The notes beneath the pieces are model-generated. The model was given only the letters and a program-made list of their open reading frames with translations, made no database searches and was not told where the DNA came from. Below, piece after piece: positions 43,783 to 57,036 of a stretch of DNA of 64,000 bases; position 1 is the stretch's first letter; every line of letters starts with the position of its first letter. A program made the position numbers and the translations under genes. Source of the DNA: Pratylenchus scribneri (lineage: Eukaryota > Nematoda > Chromadorea > Rhabditida > Pratylenchidae); assembly GCA_030063045.1 (NCBI GenBank), contig JAQSEB010000105.1, positions 1 through 64,000 of the forward strand, in the 5' to 3' direction.

Positions 43783-44340
43783 AGTATTCATGATTTTAAA
43801 AATATTTTAATTTTCAATTAATCTTAAAATGGTTAATTGATTCAAAAAATATTTTATTTAGTCCAAAAATGTTCCAAAAATTCCATTAAATAAGCATTTT
43901 TAAGCATTTTCTGGGCTAGGTGGAAGAGTATTTCATGATTTTAAAAATATTTTAATTTTCAATTAATCTTAAAATGGTTAATTGATTCAAAAAATATTTT
44001 ATTTAGTCCAAAAATATTCCAAAAATTCCATTAAATAAGCATTTTTAAGCATTTTCTGGGCTAGGTGGAAGAGTATTTCATGATTTTAAAAATATTTTAA
44101 TTTTCTATAAATTATTCTAATTATTCTAAAAATGTTAAATTTTTCCAAAAATTCGATCAAATAAGCAAAATATTAGGCCTAGCTGGGAGAGTATTTTGGG
44201 GTTCAAATATTAATTTTTCATAAAATAGTTAATTTATTGTTTATTCAAAAAATATTGAATTTTTCCAAAAATTCCATTAAAGAAGCAACTGAATAGGGCT
44301 AGGTAGGAGTTTTATTAATTTTTTGGAAGAGTAGAATTTT
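43783..44340. repeat. Right end of the satellite array with degenerate edge monomers
   Basis: Two monomers next to the Maverick lack the same 13 bp (TATAAATTATTCT) as the last monomers on its left side, which shows the array is continuous across the insertion. From about 44,100 the monomers decay: AGGCCTAGCTGGGAGAGTAT near 44,175 and GGGCTAGGTAGGAG near 44,296 are the last recognisable boxes. Array ends commonly carry such diverged monomers. Confidence 0.9.
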
Positions 44341-44631
44341 TTTGATAAATTTACCCTAATTCTACTCTTATTCAGGCCGAAAATCGGTTCAATTTGTGTG
44401 AAAATATAGCTAACTTGTAAAGGAAGAGGCCCAAAAGAAATTCAATCGTCCTATTGCTCACAATTTTGCTGTACCATTATTGATTGATTAAGAATTGAGC
44501 AATTTTAGTCAATGAAAATATATGTCTTTAGGTAATCAACAATTTATTTTGCTCGCTGCAATAATTGAATCATATTTTAATTAAAACAATCGGAGATCGA
44601 TATTCATAATCGAAAATATTTATTGATTGAT

Positions 44632-47363
44632 TTAATTCTCAAATTCCTTCATCGCCAAATACTTTCCATTTATTTGCGATGTATCCATATGGAAGAATGA
44701 CTTAATGTCGAAGTAAATGTCCAAATTCCGGCCATCCGCAGCCGTAATGCTAATTCGATCGAATCCGCCGACCATCAATGCCTGTCTTCTCATCAGTCGA
44801 TGGCCTGGATAGGTGGCACAAAGATACTGGAAATTTTTGTTCGTGAAAATTATATCAAAATCAATTGCAAATTTTTACCTGATATTCTTCCAGAATATTA
44901 TTCACCGGAATTGCCGTTTCCTGAGTGAGCCCATCTTTTGGTGCGATCTTCGGCCGTTGATTTTTCTTGAGATCAACCAGAATCCTGCAATAAATTTTAT
45001 TCAATTTTCAGTTGATGAAATTTTAAAAAAATCAATATTATTAAATAGCCAAAAGATGCTATTAAATTTGATATTAAATTGTCAAAAATGGTTCCGCCCG
45101 AGAAGAGTAAAAATAAACGGCGCCAAGTTTGGATGTTTTTATTAATTTGTAATATTTTTCTACTTACACAGTTTCATTGTCGCATCCAGAGCCATCGCCT
45201 TTAAAAAAGGAATTTAAATTTACTATATCTGATTAAAATGGGACTCACCAGCGGTGTCTTTGGCACAACAATGCTCACAAATCTGAATAAAATAAATTTA
45301 TTCTTCGAATTATTTAATGGTATTTTTATACCTCAGCCGTAATTTCCTTCAGCTCCATTTTGCCAATTCGTTCCATAATAAAATCACAACATTGTTGGCT
45401 GGACATCGAATTCCAAATACCATCGCAGGCAATCACCAAAAATTCATCATCCGGCACAGTTTCAGTCGAGGTCACATCCGGCTGAAAATAAAAAGGATGA
45501 ATAAATTTAAATTTTCCACTCACCAATGAAGTGATCATTTGCTCCTCCAAAGGCAATTCCGACTTTTGTTTGTAGTAATGGTCACCGAAGGCACGGCTCA
45601 AATTCAATCCTAAAAAAACCTTTTATTTTAATTGAATCTAATATTTGTTAACCTCCATTCACTCGACCATCCTCGCCAACTTTTCCACCGGCGGCCATAA
45701 TTCTCTTCTTCTCTTTAGCATCCTCCGGTTTATGATCTTCCGACAAGTCCATCGCCTTCCCGCCTCGACAAAGCACTGCACGACTGTCCCCAATGTTGGC
45801 CACAATTATGCGATTCTATAAATTTTGTTTTTAAATAAAAAAAAAGGAAAAAAGACTATAATTTAATTGAAAAAGTTTCTTCCCGAACGATTGATTTTTA
45901 AGGTAACTTTTAAACTTTATACCATTACCATTTCCCATTAGCTAGAACTCATCGAGATGCATTGATTGATGTATATCATGTATTGATTTTCATGGTTTGA
46001 CCAAAATTCAAGGTATTAAACCGTTTAAATCATATTTTGTTTTATTAATTTTCTAATAGAATAAATTAAAAGCCAATAGAAGAGGAAAGTTCACATTGAG
46101 CAAAATATAAAAACCTTATAAACGAGTGCCACACAAGCAGTTGAACCAGAATCGAATCCTGCCTTTGTACCTTCGGTGGAGCCCAACAATGTGCCCAAAT
46201 CCGCCTCATCAAAGTCTTCATCATCTTCTTCGTCTTCTTCTTCGGTCCCTTCCTCATCGTAAACCTCTTCATCCCCTTCTCCATCAACTTCAGTTTCTTC
46301 CTCTTCTTCTTCATCATCGCCTTCTTCGTCCTCTTCCACAAAGTCGGGGTCTTCGTCCTCATTGTAGGAAGGGTCTTCGGTAGGGAAGAACACTTTGGCC
46401 AATTGGACGGCGCCATCCTCTCCTCGAAAACGTTCTTCGTACTTTCGCACCAAAACGCCTGCTGATCCCGATGAAGAGGATGGTTCGACTTGTTCAGCTG
46501 CAGCAGCGGATGATGATGTCGATGATTCAGCTGAAAAGACCCGATTTTTTATTTAATGAGTTATTTTTACAATTTCATATAATTTAATATAATTTCCATA
46601 TTAACCTTCTTTTGTGTTGTCCACTTCTCCGTCCTTGACCTTTCGACGCTTCAATATTTGTGGCGATGGAGCACTCACTCCCCGTTTACTTCCTCGCGAA
46701 CCTTCTGCTTCGGCCGACTTTTCCATAACGAAATTGTGGCATTTGGCGTATTGTTTGATGATTGTTTCCAGACTAACATTGGCTTCCTGTGAAAGTGCGA
46801 TCGCCTCCTCTGAATCAATTCTTATTTAAATTATTTAACTTAAAATTTAAACCGTATAATGCCTCCTTTTTCTTTTGCTCGACCTCTTCTGTGTCAACAA
46901 TTCCGTCGATCTTTTTCTCCCCTTCCTTCATTTTGCTCATAATTTTGATAGTTTCCTCATTGCACAAATTTGCATCGAAATCAACAAAAAGTTCCTCCAA
47001 TTTCTTCTGGACATTGTCATTGGCGAACAAATCCTTCTCCTTCAGATAATTTGGAAAAGTTTCGGCCAAATATTTTGACACTTCGCGACCTTATATTTTA
47101 TTAATTTTTTCCATTAAATATTTTTAAAAAAAACCTCCATGTCCATCGTAAACTGCGAAGAAACTGATCCCGGGTGCAAAATCGACAATGCAATTGTGTG
47201 CGTCCTAAACAATAATAAAGTAAAAAAGTAATTTAAATTGTCCGGAACTTACTTCTTGGTTGATTCTCCATCCTTGCATTGAACAAGACGAAAATCGGAT
47301 CAACTCATTTTCGCCGATTTCATGCGTCTTTTCCTTTTCTGGTTTCGATAAATACGCGCCCAT
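44632..47363 (-). CDS. PPM1G-like PP2C protein phosphatase, 12 exons
   Basis: Exons: 47,363-47,253; 47,204-47,135; 47,089-46,853; 46,809-46,606; 46,530-46,115; 45,815-45,653; 45,609-45,524; 45,481-45,332; 45,282-45,249; 45,198-45,168; 44,984-44,879; 44,826-44,632. They join to 600 residues without a stop. [10 protein letters not shown] at the N-terminus, with a myristoylatable Gly2, and a long acidic insert in exon 5 (Glu/Asp tract) are typical of PPM1G. Metal-binding and catalytic PP2C motifs are present: [43 protein letters not shown] and GCDNETV. It would be a Mg/Mn-dependent Ser/Thr phosphatase. The last 65 or so residues after the PP2C fold ([13 protein letters not shown]) are not familiar from PPM1G. 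Intron 5 (299 bp) contains a dispersed repeat. Confidence 0.9.
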
Positions 47364-48251
47364 TGCTTCGAATTGTTTTAGTTGTAAATGTAAAATAAAT
47401 AAATAGCAATTAATAATATGTATGTAAATTGCTATATGATGCCTTGGTCTGGGTGTCTATAAATTTTTTAATGTTAGAAATTAGAATAGAATAGATTATT
47501 TTTATGTGCGGCTTTTTATATCTTTCCTCTAATTTGGGTTGTTTTAAGCCTTGCAATAAAAAAAAAACATTCAGCAGAACTTTAAAGTTAGTGAACAGGT
47601 AAATTAGATAAACTTCTTTAGAAAGTGTGCTTATGAGTTATGACTGATGAGATGAGAGTGATGAGCACTCGAATCCGACTCGGATCGATCGGGAATGGAA
47701 TCTGAAATGGAACGAAACGAACGAAAATCGAAATTCGAAAACGGAACGGAAACGGAATGGAGAATTTTGTAAGAGATAAGAAGAATTATGAGATTATAAA
47801 GAGAAAAATTTTCTGACATTTGGTACCAAATAAACACAAAAAATATATTAAATAAATTTAAAATTTAACTAATACTCCTTGTTTTGCACATTGCATTGAA
47901 ATTTTTTATAGAAGTCGGCATCGGCACAAGCTGCTGACAGCTGTAATGCTTTTATTTTTAAGCACAAAAAGGAGAAGAAGCCGGATAATCCATACAAAGT
48001 TGACTTTGGCAAAGAAAAAAGGATTTACTCTATGTGGGATTTGCTTTGACATTACTTTTTCTGCTGCATTAATATTTAACGCTAATTTGTCTGTCAGGCA
48101 AAAAGGTCAACTTTTCACATTAGGAATGCCAAATTCAGTTAATTCACATTTTATTTATTTCCGTAAACTTTTTTTTTATCAATTTTTTAGAAGAAATTCT
48201 ATAAATTATATGTGTTATACACAAGGAAAACTAAAAAGTTAATGCATAAAT
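47364..48251. other. Divergent intergenic region
   Basis: An 888-bp spacer between genes transcribed away from each other; it should contain both promoters. A patch at about 47,665-47,765 is rich in degenerate GGAACGAAACG-like repeats. Short open frames here show no motif. Confidence 0.5.
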
Positions 48252-51200
48252 ATGCTCATCAAGGAATATCGAATTTTGTTGCCGCTTACCACGGAGGAAT
48301 ATCGAATTGCACAGCTTTTTATGATTCAAGTATTTTTCTGATTTGATAAAAATTTAATTAATTACAAAAATTGAAGAAAAAATCACGTTTGGAAAGTTCG
48401 GGGGCAGGCAGCGGAGTTGAAATAATCAAAAATGAACCATATGAAGATGGGAATTGTGGTAATGATTCCGGCCAATACACCTACAAAATATATCATATTG
48501 GCAATCGGATTCCAAGTATTCAATCAAATTAATTAAATAATAAACTTAATAAAATTAAAGTGTGGATCAGAAATGTGCTGCCATCTTCAGCATTGGAAGC
48601 CCATGAGGAGGCTTGGAATTCATATCCATATACCCGGACCAGATATTCATGCCCGTTGATTTCACATTTCAGTGTTGAAGTAATATTTGAAAATAATTAA
48701 CCAAATAAATTAATTAAATTTAGGTTGAAACCAGATATTTGGATGATGCGGGACAGAGCGAGAATGTATTCAATTTGAGTCAAGATGAACTAAAACATCG
48801 AAATATTGGTTTAAAAATAATTCATAAATAAAATAATTTTAATTTTAAAGATGTTATTGATTTTGTCAAAGATCAAATTTCCTCTCATGATTATATTGTG
48901 GAAGAGGACCCAAAATTGTACAAAAGTTTGAAGACTGGCCGAGGCCCTCTAAATGATAGCTGGGTTGAGGAATTCATTCGGCAAGGGAAGCCAGTAATGT
49001 GCGCTTATAAACTATGCAAAGTGGAATTTAAATATTGGGGATTGCAAACAAGGGCCGAACGATGGATTCACGAATTGGCACTTCGGGTATTTTTATTTTT
49101 ATATAAATTTGATAATGAAATATTTTCAATTTTTTAAGAATACAATGTTACGAGCCCACCGACAAGCTTGGGCTTGGCAAGATGAATGGTTTGGCTTGAC
49201 AATTGAGCAAATTCGTGAATTGGAGGATGAAACGCAAAAATATTTGTCCACTTTAATGTCAACGACCTCATCCGGGGATGAAAAAGGCACATCAATAGAA
49301 TATCCTCGAAATGGATTAATTTTGAATGATAAAAGTGTAGACAGAGACAAAGTGGATGGAAATGAAGAGAATGAGAATTGTGAAGAGGAAGAAGATTCCA
49401 TTTCCTCATCAAATTCCGATGATATTTTCTTTGATTGTACGGACAAAGTGGCCGAAGATGCGGCCAACAAAGCACATAAACCAACATTGGTTAAATTTAT
49501 TGATATTTCACCAGTGAATAAAATGAATTAATTATAAAGGTTCGTTGGAGTTCAGAATTGTTGGTGAATGAGGATGAATTGGAAAAATCACCGCCTCGAA
49601 CACCAAGGTAAAAAATTAAAATATTTTAATATAAATTATCATTTTAAGACCTTCAAATAAATCATTGCTTATTTTGGTTTTTCACGGCGATTTATTTCCA
49701 AAAGTAAATTCTTTTTCATAGTTCATACATATTTACCTAATAATCAATTTAGACTTCGGCCGATTCCAAAATTACGGATATTAAAACATTTCGTTCAACG
49801 CTTGAATCATTGATTGGCAGCCATTTTTCTCAACTCAAAAACCGTCTTCATGTCCAAGTAAATTACAAATTATATTAAAAATAATTGATGATTTATCGTT
49901 TAGTGCGTCACTTGTGGCAGTGAATTGGGTCAATTGGCCCAATTATTGAATGGACTCTGTTCCTCCTCATTTGGCCTATTTCATCCATCTTTGGGCCCAA
50001 TCCTTGCTTCGGATTCGCCAAATTTCACCGAGGCCGTCAATTCAACGGTGCTGAACGCAAATCGAATTGTTGCCAATTTTTTGGCATCCGATGAGGGAAA
50101 ATTATTCGAAAATGAAGATTATGAAATTTTTGTTGTTGGCGATTTTATTGGAGGAATTTTAATGTACGAAGCATTGGCCAGGACAGCGGCATTGAGATTG
50201 GAAATTGGCGGAGGAAATAATAATAGAGGGGAAAGGGCGTTGACCCCTGCCTCATTGCAATCATCGCCGGCATTGAATAGAGGAGGAGGAGATGGGGTAT
50301 TTGATTTTGATTTATTTATTTATTTGCCAATAAAATTAAATGATAGAATTTAATTTGAAAGAAAAAAATTTTTGAAAATTGTGTAAAGAAAAGATTGTAT
50401 GGTTCTGGTTCAATCTTGGATAGAGTCGAAACCATATACCCGATCAATAGATCTTGTCAATGCTACTAAGGTTTTTAAGTATTAAACCGCTTAAGCCATC
50501 TTTCCACTTTTGGTTCAAAACTAATTTAAAATCGGTTAAATCTTAAGTCAAATCAATTAATCATTCGATGCGTATGCGATGCGTCTTGTCTTGACGAGAT
50601 CAATCGATTGAATATATATGATTTGAGAATTAGGAAAAACATTGAACCCTTTTCACAATTTTCAGTGGTTTTTTCGCCAAATTAATTATTTCCTAAAATT
50701 AAAAGAAAAGAAATCGGGATAAAAATACAAATTCTTAAAATATTCACCAAAAATAATTTCTCATTCATTCAGACCTCTTCGCATCAATCTTTGTCGGCAG
50801 GACCAACCGCTCCCGGCAGCGGATCTGGACAAATTTTCAATTTCAAAAATAAAACATCAAATCAAATTCTTCAACAAAACAAAGAGGCGGAATTTGTAAA
50901 GAACAATTCAGCCCCTCCAAGTGCAACTCCCAGTGGACAAAATTCATTCAATACCTCAGTATGCTTTTAAATAATTTTATTTTAAAATTTAATTTTTAGC
51001 TTTTTCCAACCTCCACCTCCACAAAACGTCGCCAATCCCAATCATCAATTGAGACTTTCTCATTTCGACCTTCTACCGCTTTTTTGCTTGGTTGTCCGCT
51101 GGCATTTGTGCTAATCCAGAAAAAATTGATTGAAAGTTTGTTTTTTTTGAATTTATTATAAAATTGGGTTTAATTTGCAGGAAAAAAAAGTCAGAAAGAT

Positions 51201-53919
51201 TTCCTAAACCCTTAAACCATTTACCAATCAGTAATCTCCTTAAGAAGCATCCAATGGTTTATAATTTGTTATGGTTTGGTCAAAAATTAAAGTTGTTAAA
51301 CCGTTTAAACCATCTTCTGGTTTTCAATTCAAAACTAAGTTAGAATTGATTTAAAACCATGAAAAAATAATATACTATCGATGAATTCTCGAAGAGTTTT
51401 ATCGATTAGGTTTGGGTATAAAATTTTGGGGTCAGGTTAAATTTTAAAGCAGTTATAAACCGGTATAATCTTTTCTGCATTTTCAATACTTTTTTCTGCA
51501 AATTAAATATTTCTTTTATAAAATATTCCAAGTAATTTATTTTTTTCAGTCCAACAAAATTTGTCCCTTGCCTGTGATCAACTCTTCAACCTCTACTATA
51601 CTTTGGATTTATGTGCTGCTCGTCTTGAACCAGTACTGAACCCAAATTTGGCGCTGTTGCCGGCACCCAAAGTGCACCGTTACCAACGATTCCATTTGAT
51701 CAGTGGACCAGGGGCCGACCATCATGATTTAACCCAAAATTGGGACAATGCCCTCCTCGAAACACCGATGATTTGGGGCAATCGCCGGGTGGACCATGAG
51801 CTGTACAGTCCACCGGAAATGAGCTCATTACCCGCACTGGCCCTGCCCAGCATTTTGCATGCCTCCTATTGGGAAAGCAAAGATGTGGGCGCATTCATTA
51901 TTCGGCAATTCCTGCGATTCGACGAAATTCCCTGTCCAATATTGACACTGAAAAATATGATCGATCAACCGCCCCTTCAATTCCAAATGCCGCTGACTGT
52001 GTGGAATAGACGACGAACACGGTTCAAGGTTTGCCGAAATATATTCCTATGGATAATATTAAAAATAGCGAAAAAAGATGATTATAACGGACGGTTCAGC
52101 ATTTATCCTGGACCTCTAAACCATATATCTTATCGTTAGATCTCCTGGAGAACGAGACGCATCTTTTGATAATGATTTGTCTTGCTTAGATTTAAAGTTT
52201 AAACCGAAATTAGAAGGTGGTTTAAACGGTTTAATACCAAAAACCTTGAGATTGTTCATACTAAAAAATAATAATATGGTAAACCGGTTTAATATCAAAA
52301 ACCGTAAACATTGTTTAAGCAGTTTAATACCAGAAAAGATAAGATGGTTAAATTAAATGGTTTAATATCAAAAACTCTAAGACGATTTATAATACCCTTA
52401 ATGTTTGACTAAACCATGCCAAATTATATACCATTTGGTGCGTCTTTACGAAACTCGATTGGGTATAGGGTTTATGGTTTGGTTTAGGACAAACCAAAAC
52501 TATTCTTTTCGCAATTTCCGATACTTTTTTTTTGAAGATTGCCAATTTGGCAGCCAACCATCGGGCCAATGATGTAATTGTTGTGGACGGAGGGGAAGAA
52601 CAATTAATCAATGCCCGATTTTGTTATGGACCAATGGATTTGGTGGTCCTGTCCCAGGAGAATGTGCTCGTTTATGTACTGCCCGCCGGGGGCGAATGGT
52701 TTTTGAGAGGAGTGGAAACGACAGACAAAAATGGCCGATTGACAATAAATTTGGGCAAAACATTGCCAATTGGAATTCATCATGTTCGGCTGATTGTGCA
52801 AGGCGATCGTGAGTATTATTTTAATATTATTCACAATTAATTTAAATTAAAATTGAATATTAAAGGAAATATTAGGCACTAGTTAATGGTCATCCAAAAT
52901 AAATTAATTATTGACCTTAGTCCGAAATAAAATTTTAAATCGATTTTTTCAGACACATTCCTCTCAGTGAGTATGGCAATTGTGCCACCGGGTACTCCAA
53001 TTGTGGTGTTCAGCATTGATGGCTCGCTGACTGCTTCAGTTTCCGTTGTAAGTCGAATTTTGTGAGAATAAATTTATTTTCCCACCCAAAAGACTGGTCG
53101 CGATCCTCGGCTCAGACCAGGGGCTGTTGATGTTGTTCGTTTCTGGCAACAACAGGTCCATTTTTTTACAAAAAACCTAAAATTTTATGAATTTTAAAAA
53201 CCAAAAATTAAATTAAATCCACCAATCAATAAATCAATATTTTTATAGGGATATTTGATCATTTATTTAACCGCTCGTTTGGATATGCAACAACGGCTGG
53301 TGAGCACTTGGCTGGCCACCCACAATTTCCCACATGGTCTCCTTTTCTTCACTCCCTCTCTCTCCACCGAACCATTGCGCCAAAAAATGCAATTTATGAA
53401 ACATTTGGCCGACATTGGACTTTGCATTCAGGCAAATTTTACCGAATTTTAAATCATAATTTGGAATTTTAGGCAGCTTATGGAAGTGCAAAAGATGTGG
53501 CAGTTTATGCGAATGCTGGCCTAAATGCCGAAAGAATATTCAAAGTTGGCGGCCATCATCGCCGCCGTCAAACCGGCAATAATTGTGTTTCGCTGGACAA
53601 TGGCTATTCCACACATTTGCATGATTTACATTCCGGACGGTCAGCCAAAAATATAAAATTCCAATTCTATTTCATTTTTAGTGTCGAAATTGCCCAACCC
53701 GCCGCCTTCATCAATCCATTCTCATCCACCGCCCAATCCATTCATTTCGGCGGCACAAGTTTGGATGAGACGAGCACAATTGAACAAAAAATTGGCCAAA
53801 ATTCGCAGCCGACCCGAAATCCACCAATTCAACGTACGCTCAGTTTTGGGCCAAGGACTGGCAAATATTATTGTTCCAAAAAAATCAGTCAAACATCGGT
53901 GATCTCATCGAATTATTGA
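48252..53919 (+). CDS. pitp-1: RdgB/PITPNM-type phosphatidylinositol transfer protein, 19 exons
   Basis: Nineteen exons (48,252-48,329; 48,377-48,515; 48,561-48,679; 48,724-48,808; 48,851-49,086; 49,139-49,489; 49,540-49,607; 49,649-49,703; 49,753-49,857; 49,904-50,296; 50,773-50,958; 51,000-51,135; 51,550-52,028; 52,538-52,808; 52,953-53,047; 53,093-53,155; 53,249-53,431; 53,473-53,639; 53,682-53,919) give about 1,148 residues. Domains in order: PITP lipid-transfer domain (MLIKEYRILLPLTTEEY to about residue 250), a FFAT-like ER-tethering motif in an acidic tract (DDIFFDCTD), a DDHD domain (DQLFNLYY, ARLEPVLN, YWESKDVGAFIIRQFLR) and an LNS2 domain (VFSIDGSLTASVSV, YLTARLDMQQ). It should move phosphatidylinositol between ER and plasma membrane. 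Intron 17 is GC-AG. The last intron (42 bp) could also be read through. Confidence 0.9.
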
Positions 53920-54792
53920 AAAGAAATGCAAAATTGGCATTGGCACTCACTTCACACACAAAATGCAACTTTTTCCAATTTTTCCAATTTCCTCAATTTC
54001 TTTTTTTCTCACTTTCTAGTCGCCCACCAAAACCAATTCTCATTCCATCTTTTTGATATTTTATTTCCATTTTTATTTTGTATTTTTGCCAGTGAAAATC
54101 CCGTTGCATATTTTTGTATTTTTTCTACCAAAACTTACCGGTAGAATCCTCCCCAACTTATATTCCATCGATTATATTTTTAATAGTTCAAATCCTTTTT
54201 CTTTATTTCCTTTCATTCCAAGATAAATTGTTTTCTTCTAACGCACAATTTTTCCACATTTTATAGAGCTTAAAACTTTTTAGAATAAAAATTAGTTCTT
54301 TATCTCATTTTAAAGATAAAAGAATGTAAAATATGGGGGAGGACGTAAAAAGCATTTTCCTGGGAATGTTTTTATGGGTTTGATGCAATTTTCGGAGAAT
54401 ATTTTACAGTTTTGGTTCAAAAGAAGCCCGAATGTGTCTACCCATGTATTCCTTATGTATTCAATAACTACATTAATCCATCTATTTGGTTGCCTTAAAG
54501 GACACTTCCAAATCAACATAAATAATCAATAAATTTTCTCCAAAATTTTATTTTAATAAATAGAATGAATAATGAAATAACAAAATAAAAATGGTTTGTA
54601 TGTATGTAATTTGCAGAATTGTTGAAATGTTAACAATAAAATAATCTAGCCCAAATAAATAATCCAAAAATAAATGTTGAAGGCTAGATAATAAGATCAT
54701 TGATCAATCATTTAAATAATTAGGGTAATATGATCAATTATTAATTGAATAATTTGGATTCTTTTTCATCTCTTCTCTTCATTCATTTCATT
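53920..54792. other. Convergent intergenic region, no gene seen
   Basis: An 873-bp AT-rich spacer with the 3' ends of two convergent genes. Short open frames are low-complexity; no RNA gene or repeat is recognised. Confidence 0.5.
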
Positions 54793-55823
54793 TCATCCAT
54801 TCAGCCAATTATCGCTGGTGCTTGTATTGGTGTTGTTGGCCGTTTCATTGCTCGTTGAATTGGTGACGAATTGTTTGATTGCATCAACAAATTTCTTCTC
54901 ATGGTCCGAACGTTTGCGGAAGGAACCAAAACGAGTGCTGGCGAAACTTTCAACAGTGAATTTCGGCGTGCCAGGAATGATGAAGCGAAACATCAGAAAG
55001 CCGGAATACTTAAAATCTTGGAATTAAAAATTTTATTGTGATTTTTTCATACCGGACTGGTGCATTCATAGCCAAGCTCACGTGGATGGACCAAAGACAA
55101 TGGAATGCGCCAAGGAATTGCCGAATAATTAGGTGGTTGAGTAGACATCAGAGGCACGATTGATGAAGACATTTGCAGTAATGGAAATTGATGAGTTGGT
55201 CCAAATTGAGTTGGTGGTCCTTGTGGCGATGGCATTGTTGGCGGCGGCAGAATGATTGATGGCAATGGTTGAGGCAGAATCAGCGAATTAACCGGATTTT
55301 GTTGCTGTTCATTGTAGTTGAGATCTTCATTCACGGAGCCAAGCCAAATCGGGATTGGTGATGAATAGTCGCTGCTACAATAGAATACTTCGCCGGGATT
55401 GACATAGAGGATCAGTGATTCTATAATTTAATTGGATTAAAAATAATTGAATTTGATTCCAAACCGGGCAAGCAGTTAAGCAATTCGTCAAGCAAAACAC
55501 TAACGGATTTTGCGGCCATTGTGACCAACTCATCGCAGAAGACACGCGAAATGCGAATTATGCGCTGCTCTTCATCTGAAACAAATAAAATTTATAATAT
55601 TTTTAATTGAGTAAATAAACGAACGTTGTTTCGGCTGATTGATGTTCCAATAAGGTTGAAAACGGAAAATGCAATTGTTGGCCATTTGTTCGCAAAACAT
55701 TCCGATCTAAGAATTTATTTAATTAAATAATTGATTTATTAAGAGGCTAACCTTAAGACGTGGGACACGCAAGTGAAAGTAGCGTGCCAAAAAATTCACA
55801 AGTTCACGAATTTCCGTATACAT
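54793..55823 (-). CDS. fog-3: BTG/Tob family protein, FOG-3-like, 5 exons
   Basis: Exons 55,823-55,752; 55,706-55,625; 55,575-55,465; 55,420-55,053; 55,008-54,793 encode about 282 residues. The first 115 or so residues are a BTG/Tob domain. It opens MYTEIRELVNFLARYFHLRVP, includes CEQMANNCIFRFQPYWNINQP and ends with LLNCLPGESLILYVNPGEVFY, the box B-like Gly-x-VNPGEV element of the family. A Pro/Gln-rich linker follows. The C-terminus has KFTVESFASTRFGSF and a charged helix. The opening is close to nematode FOG-3, a Tob relative that controls sperm fate in C. elegans by binding mRNA. The orthology is from memory of the N-terminus. Introns are 44-49 bp except one. Confidence 0.8.
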
Positions 55824-56177
55824 TTGTTGCAATTGGAATAAATAGATGAATTACTGAATATGAATATTCTGATCTAACAAATCTTCTTTAAAATAAAACA
55901 GTTAATAAACTGGAAGATTTGATTAAATTGTCGGAACCGAAGATAAATCGTGAATTATTGTTTAAAAACGACAATCTGAGACGGTTATATCACATATTGA
56001 TATTGTAGTACAAGTACAAATGCATGAATGAAGCATTTAAACACAATCAATAATAAAAAAAAAAAAATTTTTAAAAAATTTATTCAAAACAAAAAAAAAT
56101 GTAAACCATTTAAACTTGTTAAAAAAAACATTTAATTCAATCAAAGAAGTTAAAATTCCATTTCCTCGACATTTTCA
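55824..56177. other. Intergenic region, no gene seen
   Basis: AT-rich spacer upstream of the FOG-3-like gene, with long A runs near 56,048 and 56,090. Confidence 0.5.
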
Positions 56178-56846
56178 TCACCATTTTGGTGCATGCATGG
56201 CTTCTTTGACATCATTCTTCTTCTCATTGTTTTGGCCATCTAAATTTAAACTTTATAAATGGCAAAAAAAACCCATAAACTGACCACCATCATTATTTCC
56301 CTGCTGCTGTTCACCGTCAATCCCCTGCTGCTGACTCGTTGATTGTGCTTGTGCCTTCTGCTGGGCTACTGCCAACGCTTTCATATGGAAATAAGCTTTT
56401 GATATTCCTCCTGCTTGAAAAAGCCCACTGCAATGATTGGCGGGTGGTGGCCCTTCTGGATCTAAAAAATTCTTTAATTTGAAACCTTTCTGATTTTATT
56501 ACCATCAATGTAGACATCATCGGGTCCAACTAAAAATTAATTGAATATTTGAAAATTAAAATTAGTCCAGTCCAACCTCGATAGATAAACTCGAATTCTT
56601 TATCACTCAAGTCGCTTAACTTCTGCTTTACCCAAAGGTCACGGCCAAATTCCTCAAAGTATTCGGATGCATTTGCCTTCTGCCATTGTTTTGATGGTTG
56701 CTGGCCTGAAAATGTTTTGTTCAATTTGTGCCTTCTTTTTTTGCTTGCTTACCTTCATCTTCTTCTTTTCTCATTCTGCGTCCAATCGATGCTGAACGAC
56801 CTCTGTGGTTCGTGCTAAATTTGCGAACTCTGGATCTTTCGGACAT
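56178..56846 (-). CDS. Unrecognised nematode protein, 162 aa, 5 exons
   Basis: Exons 56,846-56,753; 56,705-56,577; 56,529-56,503; 56,461-56,285; 56,239-56,178 join in frame, with donors GTAAGC, GTTGGA, GTAATA, GTCAGT and acceptors TTTCAG, TTTTTAG, TTTTTAG, AATTTAG. The third exon is only 27 bp. The N-terminus is Arg/Ser-rich (RKFSTNHRGRSASIGRRMRK). The middle is helical (FEEFGRDLWVKQKLSDLSDK). The C-terminal third is Gln/Ala-rich (AVAQQKAQAQSTSQQQ). No domain, signal peptide or membrane span is recognised. The consistent splice phases make it a likely real gene. Confidence 0.6.
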
Positions 56847-57036
56847 TTATATTTCAATTTATAGAATAGAATTACTCTGAAACGCTGAATGTTGTTGGTG
56901 GTAATTTGTGTGGAATTACATAAAATAGGAACTAAATCATTTTATATACCATGAAAGGAACTAACTAAAACTAAACATATGGATGGAAAAAGTTGGGTTG
57001 GACGTTATATTTATATGTGGAATGTGAACTATATTT

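Noticed and set aside
46126..46383. Leu/Pro-rich plus-strand frame
   Set aside because: Complement of the acidic exon of the phosphatase gene.
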